Shown here piece after piece: positions 42,306-49,820 of a stretch of DNA of 56,008 nucleotides. A program made the translations under genes and the position numbers. Origin of the DNA: SIG607 sp045646245 (GTDB lineage: Bacteria > Bacillota > Clostridia > Oscillospirales > Acutalibacteraceae); contig JAZRKJ010000049.1 in assembly GCA_045646245.1 (NCBI GenBank), forward strand, positions 1-56,008. Direction: 5' to 3'. The notes under the pieces were generated by a model, which made no database searches, had not been told where the DNA came from, and saw nothing but the letters and a program-made list of their open reading frames with translations. How positions within the stretch are numbered: position 1 is the stretch's first letter; each line of letters starts with the position of its first letter.

Positions 42306-42663
42306 AAAAAGAAAATTGCTTGTAAAATCGTATCTTGGCAAGACGGTAGATATTAAAATAGATCGTCCTATAGGATTTGTACATAAGAAAGAGAATTATA
42401 GCCTGACTTATCCCATCAATTACGGATATATACCCGGTGTTTTGGGTGGTGATGGTAAAGAACTCGACGTTTACTTGCTTGGCGTGAACGAGCCCGTAAC
42501 CGAGTATAAAGCTCAAATAATCGGTATTGCTCATAGGGAAAATGATGTTGAGGACAAGATCGTTGCCGCACCGGTTGGTTTCAATTTTACTAAGGAAGAA
42601 ATTGAACGAGCCATTCATTTTCAAGAACAGTATTACAAGACCACAGTAGAGGTACTTAAATGA
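42295..42663 (+). CDS. short inorganic pyrophosphatase-like protein
   Basis: 122 aa, about 50 residues shorter than class I soluble PPases. It keeps TVDIKIDRPIGF.HKK, YPINYGYIPG and EDKIVAAP. The metal-binding DxDPxD motif reads DGKELD, so the middle Asp is Lys. Start GTG 42295 with GGAGAA seven bp upstream, overlapping the kinase by 11 bp. Whether it still hydrolyses PPi is unclear; it could act on another phosphoanhydride. Confidence 0.75.
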   Translation: MTFKKRKLLVKSYLGKTVDIKIDRPIGFVHKKENYSLTYPINYGYIPGVLGGDGKELDVYLLGVNEPVTEYKAQIIGIAHRENDVEDKIVAAPVGFNFTKEEIERAIHFQEQYYKTTVEVLK

Positions 42664-43166
42664 AAATACATATAATCGGTTGCAGTGGTTCGGGTAAAAC
42701 ATACTTAGCCAAGGCACTAAGTGAAAAGTATGACATCCCGCACTTCGATTTAGATGATATTCAGTGGGATAACAATGCAGATGATTACGGCGTTAAAATG
42801 CCTATATAAAAGCGCACCGAGCTGCTAAATAATATCCTTGAAAATGAGGATTGGATAATCGAAGGTGTGTATTACGCTTGGGTTGGAAAGTGCTTTGAAG
42901 ATGCTGATAAAATCTATGTCCTTGATATACCAAAACGAATTTATACTTACAGAATCATAAAGCGCACTATAAAAAGAAAACTTGGACTTGAAAAAGGCAA
43001 AAAAGAATCTTTAAAATCGGTTTATAACCTACTTAAATGGACAGACACTTTCCAAAATAAAAATATGGTTGAAATAAAAAAGATACTTTCAGCCTACCCC
43101 GAAAAAACTATTTGGTTAAAAAATTCAAAGGATGTACAAAAAGTCATTAACGAGAAGGAAATGTAA
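42660..43166 (+). pseudogene. P-loop kinase paralog interrupted by an in-frame TAA
   Basis: The frame from ATG 42660 (ATGA overlap with the previous stop) reads MKIHIIGCSGSGKTYLAKAL, then HFDLDDIQW, and meets TAA at 42807-42809. The same frame continues without shift (KRTELLNNILE..WIIEGVYYAWVGK..) to TAA at 43164. Without that codon it would be a 168-residue kinase of the same type as 41778-42305. It is a single nonsense change, consistent with a recent pseudogene or a base error. A GTG at 42867 could restart a fragment lacking the P-loop. Confidence 0.82.
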
Positions 43167-43973
43167 ATGAACATAAAAATTACAAATGATATTCGAACCG
43201 AATTTAAACGTTTACAAAGTCAAAATAATTTAGACGGTATTATAGACTATTTATCCTCTATATTGTCAACTAACAATGCAGATGATTTATTGGCCGGATT
43301 CTGTTATTGGAACATTTCGGACAGTTATGCTATGCAACGCAAGTCAGAGGAACTATACGCTAACCATCTAAATTTTTGCAAAATGTTAGACACTATGGAC
43401 TCACAATACAAATTTTGGTCTGTTTGCGATGCCACCCAACGCTTTACTCTTGAGCTTGGAGGATATGGTGATTTTTGGTGGGATATTTATAAAAATGCTT
43501 TGGACCTAAATCCCAACACTACAGATATTGAACGAATAGTATTTGATACCCACGTAGCGGCAATATCAATAAATCTAAAGGTTGAAAATCCAAAATCCAG
43601 ATTATATTTAGCAAAGGATAACTTCGAAAAGTTTGTTATGAACTCGGCTAATTCTGAAAACGAGGCGTTTTATAAACTTGTGTACTCTTCTCATGTGTTA
43701 AAAGTTTTCGGTGATGAAGCGTGTGACATTTTAAATCTTTGCAATCGAATTTTACCATTTTTAAAAGAAAATATACCTGATAGTGAATATGCTGTCGGTG
43801 AATGGGAGCGTTTGAACGCTCCTCGTTCAAGACAAAACATGGCACAGGTTGGTATAAACCGTGCAATAAACGCATTTATTGATGTAGGCAAAAAGGCACA
43901 AGCAAAAGAATTGTATAATGAAGCGTTAAACTATGGATTAAATCGCAATACATATATCGAAAAAAGGTTATAG
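43167..43973 (+). CDS. hypothetical helical-repeat protein
   Basis: 268 aa, not recognised. It is predicted mostly helical; stretches such as 'AKELYNEALNYGLN' and 'ADDLLAGFCYWNISDSYAMQ' look like TPR-type helices. No signal peptide or membrane segment is seen. The GAAGGA SD lies inside the end of the broken kinase frame, and the gene begins immediately at its stop codon. Confidence 0.65.
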   Translation: MNIKITNDIRTEFKRLQSQNNLDGIIDYLSSILSTNNADDLLAGFCYWNISDSYAMQRKSEELYANHLNFCKMLDTMDSQYKFWSVCDATQRFTLELGGYGDFWWDIYKNALDLNPNTTDIERIVFDTHVAAISINLKVENPKSRLYLAKDNFEKFVMNSANSENEAFYKLVYSSHVLKVFGDEACDILNLCNRILPFLKENIPDSEYAVGEWERLNAPRSRQNMAQVGINRAINAFIDVGKKAQAKELYNEALNYGLNRNTYIEKRL

Positions 43974-43974
43974 G

Positions 43975-44478
43975 GTGATAAAGATCAAATATTTAAAATT
44001 AAATTCTAATAGTTCAGATTTGCATAAGCGGGATTTTGAAACACTCGTAGTTTTATATGGTGCCGAACTTGATAGCCATCAAAATCGAAATACCCCAAAA
44101 GAGATTTTAACAAAGTGGGCTAACAGTATGGTAAACATACAAGGTGATGCCGACAGACACTTAGAGCTTTGTTATGATGGCGATAGTTTAATAGGCTTTT
44201 TATACGAAAAAATCGACCATCCTGACCACAAAGGTTATATCAAGGTTGGATATGGTTACATAATGGAATTTTATGTGTTGCCCGAATTTCGCCGTAATGG
44301 ATACGGCAAACAGATGTATTCACATTTAGAAGAATTATTAATATCTGATGGCGCTAAAAGCCTTTATTTAACTTCAGACCCCGTTACCGGCAAACCGTTT
44401 TGGGAGGCTTGTGGGTATAAAAGCACAGGTGAAAAATCACCCGAAAACAATCAAGAAATATATGAAAAGAGTTTATAA
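43975..44478 (+). CDS. GNAT-family N-acetyltransferase
   Basis: 167 aa. The core acetyl-CoA-binding motif is YVLPEFRRNGYGKQMYSHLEELL near residues 100-122, followed by KSLYLTSDPVTGKPFWEACGY. The start is GTG 43975 with a weak SD (AAGGTTATAGG). It acetylates an unknown amine. Confidence 0.83.
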   Translation: MIKIKYLKLNSNSSDLHKRDFETLVVLYGAELDSHQNRNTPKEILTKWANSMVNIQGDADRHLELCYDGDSLIGFLYEKIDHPDHKGYIKVGYGYIMEFYVLPEFRRNGYGKQMYSHLEELLISDGAKSLYLTSDPVTGKPFWEACGYKSTGEKSPENNQEIYEKSL

Positions 44479-44481
44479 ACA

Positions 44482-45264
44482 ATGATTCACTATATGAACC
44501 TTGTCCCATCTGCTTTTAATAAGATTGCGGATGGTAGTAAAACAATTGAACTCAGGCTCAATGATGAGAAACGGCAACGAATAAATGTTGAAGATACCGT
44601 TGTTTTTAACTGTAAATCAACCAATGATATTATAAGAGCACAGGTCGTTGGGTTACATAAATTCTCTGATTTCGAAGAATTGTATAAAGCGTTACCACTA
44701 GAAAAATGTGGTTATAGCAAGGCTGAACTTGATACTGCCCGTTACACCGATATGGAACAGTATTACACCAAAGAGCAAATCAAAAAATATGGTGCTTTAG
44801 GTATAGAACTTTGCAATGTATCTTCAATCTGTGACGTTAAAGAAATAATAACTGAACCTGATATATTGAAATTACTTGCACCGAGCGTATTCAATCCCAC
44901 AGAAGAACGATTACTGAATAGAGCAAAAAAATATCAAGAAGATGAAAACGCCAATATCTATGCTTATAAAGATAATGGTGAATACAAAGGGATTGTTGTT
45001 TTTGAAATTTTAAATAGCTCAGCAACCATACTTGATATTGCCGTAAAACCCGAATACCAAGGTTGCGGTATTGGTAGTAAACTGATTGATTTTATTTTTA
45101 ATAGTTTTAATGTGGATAGCATCACAGCCGAAACCGATGACGATGCTATCGGGTTTTATATAAAGTATGGATTTGCTGTCGCTGACACAAAGGTTAAATT
45201 CAATACCAAAAGGTATGTTTGCATTTGTGAAAGTGTTGCTCTTGATAGTATAACTCACCTATAA
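44482..45264 (+). CDS. ASCH domain fused to a GNAT acetyltransferase
   Basis: 260 aa. Residues ~1-115 form an ASCH (PUA-like) domain (FNKIADGSKTIELRLNDEKRQ, 'GDTVVF'-type VEDTVVFN, LHKFSDFEELYKAL). Residues ~130-255 are a GNAT domain with AVKPEYQGCGIGSKLIDFI and an ETDDDAIGFYIKYGF tail. ASCH domains bind RNA or modified nucleosides, so acetylation of an RNA-related target is possible. It is three bp downstream of the GNAT gene and the last gene of the cassette. Confidence 0.82.
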   Translation: MIHYMNLVPSAFNKIADGSKTIELRLNDEKRQRINVEDTVVFNCKSTNDIIRAQVVGLHKFSDFEELYKALPLEKCGYSKAELDTARYTDMEQYYTKEQIKKYGALGIELCNVSSICDVKEIITEPDILKLLAPSVFNPTEERLLNRAKKYQEDENANIYAYKDNGEYKGIVVFEILNSSATILDIAVKPEYQGCGIGSKLIDFIFNSFNVDSITAETDDDAIGFYIKYGFAVADTKVKFNTKRYVCICESVALDSITHL

Positions 45265-45267
45265 CAA

Positions 45268-45294
45268 AACAAGCGAGTCAACGACTCGCTTGTT
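45268..45294. terminator. bidirectional terminator between the cassette and yunB
   Basis: A perfect 11-bp stem AACAAGCGAGT / ACTCGCTTGTT lies between two convergent genes, with short T/A runs on both sides. It serves ASCH-GNAT (plus) and yunB (minus); the yunB stop abuts it. Confidence 0.85.
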
Positions 45295-46001
45295 TAATGT
45301 GTTCCGAAATCGAAAATGTCTTCAGTAGCGTCACTACCCGCTTCTATTACCTCGGTATACGCTTCCGGAGTTAGACCGACTATTACAGTCTCGGCGGCAA
45401 TTACGCTTGTTTCTACTTTGAAGGATGAACGGTACCACGGTACTAAGGTCTGACCGTTGGCTTTAACTTTAATATGTATTTGATGAAGCACTTGATTTAT
45501 TCCCGCCGCATAAAACCTGCTTTCAAAATCTGCAATAACCGTTGTAGTTATTTGCATTTTAAATTTTATATTTGGGCCTCTGCCCAAGGTATATTCATTG
45601 CCGATTATTGTGCCAATAGGAATTGCCAGAGTATACCTTTCACGTTTTGCAACTTCGTCAGCCACACGAACCGATATTCGGGATTTAATATAATTCATTT
45701 TAGCAACGTTTATTTCTAAAGAAGTCACCTGCCCCGCCTCATTACGGGAAAGTGTTACAAGGTCATTATAGTTTATATTCTCTTCCGAAAATATATTACT
45801 TACCGTTTCATCCACGGTGCGAATTAAAACCGTTTCACCGGTCGAGGCGCTGTAATCGCAAATAACCGTTCTTAATCGCCCGTCTACTGAAATAAACAGC
45901 AAAACCGACAAGATTATAACGGCAATTACAACAGAAAAAGGCTTCAGCCATTTGTATTTGTTTTTATTTCCAAGCAAAAAAACACCTGCCCTTCCGTACA
46001 T
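45294..46001 (-). CDS. yunB: sporulation protein YunB
   Basis: 235 aa in this frame. A membrane anchor (~20-42) is followed by SNIFSEENINYNDLVTLSRNEAGQVTSLEINVAKMN and IPIGTIIGNEYTLGRGPNIKFKM, characteristic of YunB, a mother-cell protein of endospore formers. The ATG at 46001 lies inside a terminator hairpin and has no SD. TTG 45977, six bases after AGGTG, is a plausible true start giving 227 aa. Confidence 0.88.
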   Translation of the reverse strand: MYGRAGVFLLGNKNKYKWLKPFSVVIAVIILSVLLFISVDGRLRTVICDYSASTGETVLIRTVDETVSNIFSEENINYNDLVTLSRNEAGQVTSLEINVAKMNYIKSRISVRVADEVAKRERYTLAIPIGTIIGNEYTLGRGPNIKFKMQITTTVIADFESRFYAAGINQVLHQIHIKVKANGQTLVPWYRSSFKVETSVIAAETVIVGLTPEAYTEVIEAGSDATEDIFDFGTH

Positions 46002-46018
46002 TATACGGTAAAGGCAGG
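45985..46018 (-). terminator. terminator of the cytidylate-kinase-like gene
   Basis: CCTGCCTTTACCGT pairs imperfectly with ACGGAAGGGCAGG and is followed on the minus strand by GTGTTTTTTT. The loop contains TATAAT, so a yunB promoter may overlap it. Confidence 0.75.
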
Positions 46019-46025
46019 AATTTTG

Positions 46026-46652
46026 TTATCCGTGGATATGCTCTTCAACACAGTATTTTATAATATGAGCAACGTTTTCAAAGCCGATTTTACTATCTAT
46101 ACAAAGATCGTAAGAACGCGCATCACCCCATTTATTGTCGGAAAAATAATTATGGTAGCTGGCACGCTTTTTATCGGATTTCTTAACCATATCTACTGCT
46201 TTGTCAAAGGAGATTTTTTCATATTCCATAACACGCTTTGCGCGTTGTTTTACGTCAGCATGAATGAATACGGAAAGAAGATTTTCTTTTTCTTTAAGGA
46301 TGCTGTCTGCGCATCTTCCAACAATTATGCAAGATTCTTTTTCGGCAATTTCCCTTATAATTTCAGCTTGAACCGCAAAAACCTTGTCAACAAGAGGTAA
46401 GTTTGGCACACCGCTTAATACGCTTTCATAAGAATACGCGCCCAAGGACAAGGAATAAAGGAAACTGTTGGTGGGTTTTTCGTCATAATCTTTTAAAATA
46501 TCGGCTGAAAGACCGCTGTTTTTTGCCGCTAAATCAAGAAGCTCTTTATCGTAAACCTTAATGCCTAAATCAGCACCAAGCATTTTAGCAATTGCATGAC
46601 CGCCACTTCCGAACTCTCTGCCTATTGTAATAACGAAGTTGTTATTAGCCAT
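46026..46652 (-). CDS. cytidylate kinase-like P-loop protein
   Basis: 208 aa. It opens ITIGREFGSGGHAIAKMLG (P-loop), then KVYDKELLDLAA and CIIVGRCADSILKE. This is the 'cytidylate kinase-like family' (PF13189), not true Cmk. ATG 46652 is six bp after GGGTG. It has its own promoter and terminator. The substrate is unproven. Confidence 0.87.
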   Translation of the reverse strand: MANNNFVITIGREFGSGGHAIAKMLGADLGIKVYDKELLDLAAKNSGLSADILKDYDEKPTNSFLYSLSLGAYSYESVLSGVPNLPLVDKVFAVQAEIIREIAEKESCIIVGRCADSILKEKENLLSVFIHADVKQRAKRVMEYEKISFDKAVDMVKKSDKKRASYHNYFSDNKWGDARSYDLCIDSKIGFENVAHIIKYCVEEHIHG

Positions 46653-46713
46653 AACATACACCCTTTCTGTGCAATATTCATAAATTTAAAATATTTTAAC
46701 CTTTGTTTTTGTT

Positions 46714-46742
46714 ATTATATCACATTATATATAAAAAATCAA
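46714..46742 (-). promoter_or_regulatory. sigma-A promoter of the cytidylate-kinase-like gene
   Basis: TTGATT (46737-46742), 17 bp, TATAAT (46714-46719), divergent from the tRNA-Leu promoter 11 bp away. Confidence 0.83.
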
Positions 46743-46752
46743 TTAGTATTCC

Positions 46753-46781
46753 TTGACTTTCTATCAAATATATTATAAAAT
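46753..46781 (+). promoter_or_regulatory. sigma-A promoter of tRNA-Leu
   Basis: TTGACT (46753-46758), 17 bp, TAAAAT (46776-46781). It lies upstream of both copies of the 117-bp duplication, so one transcript would carry the tRNA fragment and the intact tRNA. Confidence 0.8.
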
Positions 46782-46815
46782 ATTAAAGCTATCACAAAAA
46801 CATACCAAAATATGT

Positions 46816-46932
46816 AGTACGACTATATTTCTGAGGGTAACGCACGTAGTGCGGCTGCCGCGTTTCAATAAGTATTAACTAATACACAATTCTTCATAAT
46901 ATAAATTAAATATGCGGGTGTGGCGGAATTGG
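46816..46932 (+). repeat. 117-bp direct repeat, copy 1, ending in a tRNA-Leu 5' fragment
   Basis: Identical to 47021-47137 over 117 bp (offset 205). The last 19 bp (46914-46932) are the first 19 nt of tRNA-Leu; after this the sequence departs from the tRNA. The repeat includes the small hairpins GCAC-GTA-GTGC and GCGGC/GCCGC. Confidence 0.92.
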
Positions 46933-47020
46933 GCGAAGCGGACTGCCGCATCCGGTGGATGATACAGGCAGTGCGCTGAGGTGAAGAAATAAGGAGTAAT
47001 GCGAAGTGCTCCAAACGAGC
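46933..47020. other. 88-bp segment between the two 117-bp repeats
   Basis: No ORF. It is structured: CTGCC...GGCAG encloses ATCC-GGT-GGAT, and GGAG...CTCC follows. It is unlike the tRNA-Leu body that follows the second repeat copy. Its origin is not recognised. Confidence 0.6.
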
Positions 47021-47137
47021 AGTACGACTATATTTCTGAGGGTAACGCACGTAGTGCGGCTGCCGCGTTTCAATAAGTATTAACTAATACACAATTCTTC
47101 ATAATATAAATTAAATATGCGGGTGTGGCGGAATTGG
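47021..47137 (+). repeat. 117-bp direct repeat, copy 2, running into the intact tRNA-Leu
   Basis: Second copy of the 46816-46932 unit; here the 19-bp tRNA 5' end continues into a complete gene. Confidence 0.92.
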
Positions 47138-47201
47138 CAGACGCACTAGCCTTAGGAGCTAGCGGATCACCGTGCAGGTTCAAGTCCTGTCACCCGCACC
47201 A
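47119..47201 (+). tRNA. tRNA-Leu (anticodon TAG)
   Basis: 83 nt with encoded CCA. The acceptor is GCGGGTG/CACCCGC, the anticodon stem CTAGC/GCTAG around CTTAGGA with anticodon TAG (47153-47155), then a long variable arm CGGATCACCGTG and the T-loop TTCAAGT. It reads CUN leucine codons. Confidence 0.97.
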
Positions 47202-47237
47202 GAAAACGACAGATTCCTGTCGGAATCTGTCGTTTTC
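47202..47237 (+). terminator. tRNA-Leu terminator
   Basis: A perfect 15-bp stem GAAAACGACAGATTC with its complement around CTGTCG begins right after CCA; the U-rich end is within the stem (GTTTTC). Confidence 0.8.
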
Positions 47238-47241
47238 AACT

Positions 47242-47419
47242 AAATCCACCCTTTGCGGGTGGGTGAATTATTGCTTTGCAATGTAAAATACGCCTGCGGC
47301 GTGTGAAATTCGCTGTGAGCAGCGAGTGGGTGGATTTAATTTCACTTGATGCGATAGCATCAAATTTCACAATTTACGGAGTAAATTATTTCACCGTGAG
47401 CGTAAGCGAACGATTTCAC
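47242..47419. repeat. hairpin array C (ATTTCAC spacer class)
   Basis: An outer stem AAATCCACCC (47242-47251) / GGGTGGATTT (47328-47337) encloses hairpins CCACCC/GGGTGG (47246-47262), ATTGC/GCAAT (47270-47282), ACGCC/GGCGT (47290-47302) and CGCT/AGCG (47311-47324), with GTGAA(A)-type spacers. Outside it, exact ATTTCAC spacers (47339, 47364, 47388, 47413) alternate with TTGATGC/GCATCAA (47346-47363), AATTTAC/GTAAATT (47371-47387) and a CGT..ACG hairpin (47395-47412). No ORF. 47420-47488 shows nothing clear. Confidence 0.8.
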
Positions 47420-47488
47420 TAAAAACAAAACGTTCGGGTTTGTTGTTTATTTGAAATGAAACTATTTTGGGTTAAATTTTGCTCGGTT

Positions 47489-48982
47489 TTATTCAGCGGT
47501 AATAAAGTACACGCAGTTAGCGGTAAGCTTTAATTCAATTTCGTTGCTTTCGGCAGTGTATTCCAAAACAGGCTTAATTTTACCTTCATTACGAAGAATC
47601 TTAATTTCTTCTTCACTCATATTTTCATCGTAGCCGTTTCGCTGATAGAGTCTATACGGGTTTGTGGTTTCCTTATCAATACAGTATACCGTTACCTTTT
47701 TACCCTTGACTTCATCGGGAAGTACAAGAGTTTCCTGTTTTTGGGGAATATCTTCCTTAAAATATTTACTGCAGTATGTAAGCATAATGCTGTATTTACC
47801 GTTTTTATCGGCGGTAGGAAGAAGAAAGGTATTTTCGTCTGCGCCGTCATACTTTAAGAAATTGGTAAACAAACGTGAAGACAGCAAATAAGCGTTATAA
47901 ATAGGCTTTGTAATAAAATTCAGAGTAAAGAAGTTTCTGAATCCCGAAAAGTCGGTTACCATTTCGTGCTGACCGGAAAGACAAATCATAAGCTTATCGA
48001 TATTTATGTTGTGGTCAACAAAATCATAAATAAGCTTAGTGAAGTAAGAAGAAAATACTTCGGTTTCTCTATCCATAAATTTGGGGCATTCCTCTACGTT
48101 ATAGTAGCCGTGACTTGCCATACCCCATTCGTCAATAATTATGGGTGTATTTTCAAAACCACACTTTTCTATAATTCCCTTATATGAATTATATATTTGA
48201 ATAATTGCATCGGTGTAAAATTCATCGTTTTGGCTTTTTATTAACCAAGGATTTGTGCCGTATGTGTGTAAAGAAATAAAATCAATTTTTAAATCCTTTT
48301 CCTTTATGGTATTAAGTAAGTTTTCAAAGAAAAATTTAGAAGTGGGAAGCGCTATTGCAGGGCCACCGAGTTTAACCTCTTCACTTGCTCTTCTGATACC
48401 ATTCTGGAAGTATTCATAAAGCTTTGCATATTCTTTTGCTCGAAATTCGGTATGCTCCGGTCCTTTATAGTCTGCCATAAAGAAGCAGGAAACGTCGGCT
48501 TCATTAAAGCATTGCATTCTCCAGTTTTTAACCCTTTCGATTCCGTAGCGCTCAATTAAGTGCTTTGTGTACTGGTAACATACCTCTTCCCATAAAGCAT
48601 AATCCTTAGGACGAGAGGTATTAAACATTTTACCCTTATATCGCGTCTTGTTTTTGGAAACACTTGCAAGAGCATTATTATTTTCGGCAATGCAAGAGGG
48701 CATAGAAGCATAAGCAATCAGCAAATCAAAGCCGTTTTCAACAAGATAGTCAAGGCGTAAATTATTTATGCGAAAATCGTAAAGCAAATTGCCATCTTCG
48801 TCGGTATAAACAATATCCTCAAGCATTGCGTAAATTCGAATTGTACCAATGGATTTATCCTCTGCAAATCGGTCAATAATGCGTTTACCCCATGGGTCTT
48901 CAATAGCATCGGTAGGATGAAACAGACAGTGATTCCAAAATTTATTAGTGGTTTTTGTTATTTCATTACTAATTTTCAACAT
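47489..48982 (-). CDS. glycoside hydrolase family 39-like protein
   Basis: 497 aa without a signal peptide, so intracellular. It is a TIM-barrel retaining hydrolase: probable acid/base Glu161 in WRMQCFNEAD and nucleophile Glu285 in IIIDEWG, with HTYG near 240, then a C-terminal beta domain. GH39 includes beta-xylosidases and alpha-iduronidases; the adjacent uronate genes suggest a uronic-acid-bearing oligosaccharide. It begins one base after the SDR gene stop. Confidence 0.82.
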   Translation of the reverse strand: MLKISNEITKTTNKFWNHCLFHPTDAIEDPWGKRIIDRFAEDKSIGTIRIYAMLEDIVYTDEDGNLLYDFRINNLRLDYLVENGFDLLIAYASMPSCIAENNNALASVSKNKTRYKGKMFNTSRPKDYALWEEVCYQYTKHLIERYGIERVKNWRMQCFNEADVSCFFMADYKGPEHTEFRAKEYAKLYEYFQNGIRRASEEVKLGGPAIALPTSKFFFENLLNTIKEKDLKIDFISLHTYGTNPWLIKSQNDEFYTDAIIQIYNSYKGIIEKCGFENTPIIIDEWGMASHGYYNVEECPKFMDRETEVFSSYFTKLIYDFVDHNINIDKLMICLSGQHEMVTDFSGFRNFFTLNFITKPIYNAYLLSSRLFTNFLKYDGADENTFLLPTADKNGKYSIMLTYCSKYFKEDIPQKQETLVLPDEVKGKKVTVYCIDKETTNPYRLYQRNGYDENMSEEEIKILRNEGKIKPVLEYTAESNEIELKLTANCVYFITAE

Positions 48983-48983
48983 A

Positions 48984-49820
48984 TTATACTCCTCCTAAGG
49001 TTAAAAAGCCGCCGTCTACGGGAATAGTAGTACCCGTTACAAAGGCTGATGCATTATCGTCCAAAAGCCATTTAACACAACCTGTAAGGTCACCTGCCTG
49101 ACCAAAACGACCCATAGGTGTATGACCGATAACCTGTTCGCCGCGCTTGGTAAGACCTTCTTCTACGGTACCGAGATAGGCTTTGCTTCTCTCGTTTACC
49201 ATAAAACCGGGGGCAATAGCGTTAATTCTTATATTCGCGGGAGCAAAATAAGCGGCAAAGGACTGGGTAAGATTAGTAATGGAAGCCTTACTCATAGCGT
49301 AAGCAAAGCATCTTGTCAAAGGGCAATAATTATTCATTGAAGAGAAGTTGATAATACTTCCGCCGCCTTTTTTAACCATTTGCTTTGCAAATTCCATTGT
49401 GGGAATAACAGTACCCATAATGTTAATATCAAGAACGCTTCTGAAGGCTTCAATATCAATATCGTAAAGCCCTCTTGCGCCTTCTTCTAATTCTCCGCTT
49501 AATTCTCTTGGGTCAAATTTTGTAATAGTGGGCATTGCCTTTACGTTATTACCGCCTGCGCCGTTAATAAGAAAATCGCAGCCGCCAGCTTCTTCTACTT
49601 TTTTACCGAGAGCGGCAACAGCTTCTTTATCGGTAACGTCACAAGCGTAGACTACAGCATCTCCGCCTTCGGCTTTGATTTTGTCATAAGTTTTAACAAG
49701 CTTTTCTTCGGTTCTGCCAATAAGATATACCTTTGCGCCTTCATTTGCAAGGTTAATGGCAATTTCACTGCAAAGTGTACCGCCTGCGCCTGTTACTACG
49801 GCAATTTTGTTTTTAAACAT
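48984..49820 (-). CDS. SDR oxidoreductase, D-mannonate/fructuronate reductase-like
   Basis: 278 aa. Rossmann motif TGAGGTLCSEIA (TGxxxGxG-type) is near 10, NGAGG near 86, the catalytic Ser with YAMSKAS (YxxxK) near 185, and PVDGGFL at the C-terminus. It matches in length and ends the SDR type of mannonate oxidoreductase (Bacillus YjmF). It would reduce fructuronate from UxaC to mannonate. GGGAGG SD; overlaps the uxaC stop by eight bp. Confidence 0.8.
   Translation of the reverse strand: MFKNKIAVVTGAGGTLCSEIAINLANEGAKVYLIGRTEEKLVKTYDKIKAEGGDAVVYACDVTDKEAVAALGKKVEEAGGCDFLINGAGGNNVKAMPTITKFDPRELSGELEEGARGLYDIDIEAFRSVLDINIMGTVIPTMEFAKQMVKKGGGSIINFSSMNNYCPLTRCFAYAMSKASITNLTQSFAAYFAPANIRINAIAPGFMVNERSKAYLGTVEEGLTKRGEQVIGHTPMGRFGQAGDLTGCVKWLLDDNASAFVTGTTIPVDGGFLTLGGV

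Noticed and set aside
42807..42809. Reassigned stop codon (alternative genetic code)
   Set aside because: TAA ends many intact genes here (for example ilvE, rnc, uxaC), so the code is standard and the kinase is simply interrupted.
46914..46932. A second tRNA-Leu gene
   Set aside because: Only the first 19 nt match; the anticodon arm, T-arm and 3' acceptor are absent.
46865..47050. 61-aa open frame across the duplicated tRNA-Leu region
   Set aside because: It covers the 117-bp repeat, tRNA fragment and structured 88-bp segment; no SD.
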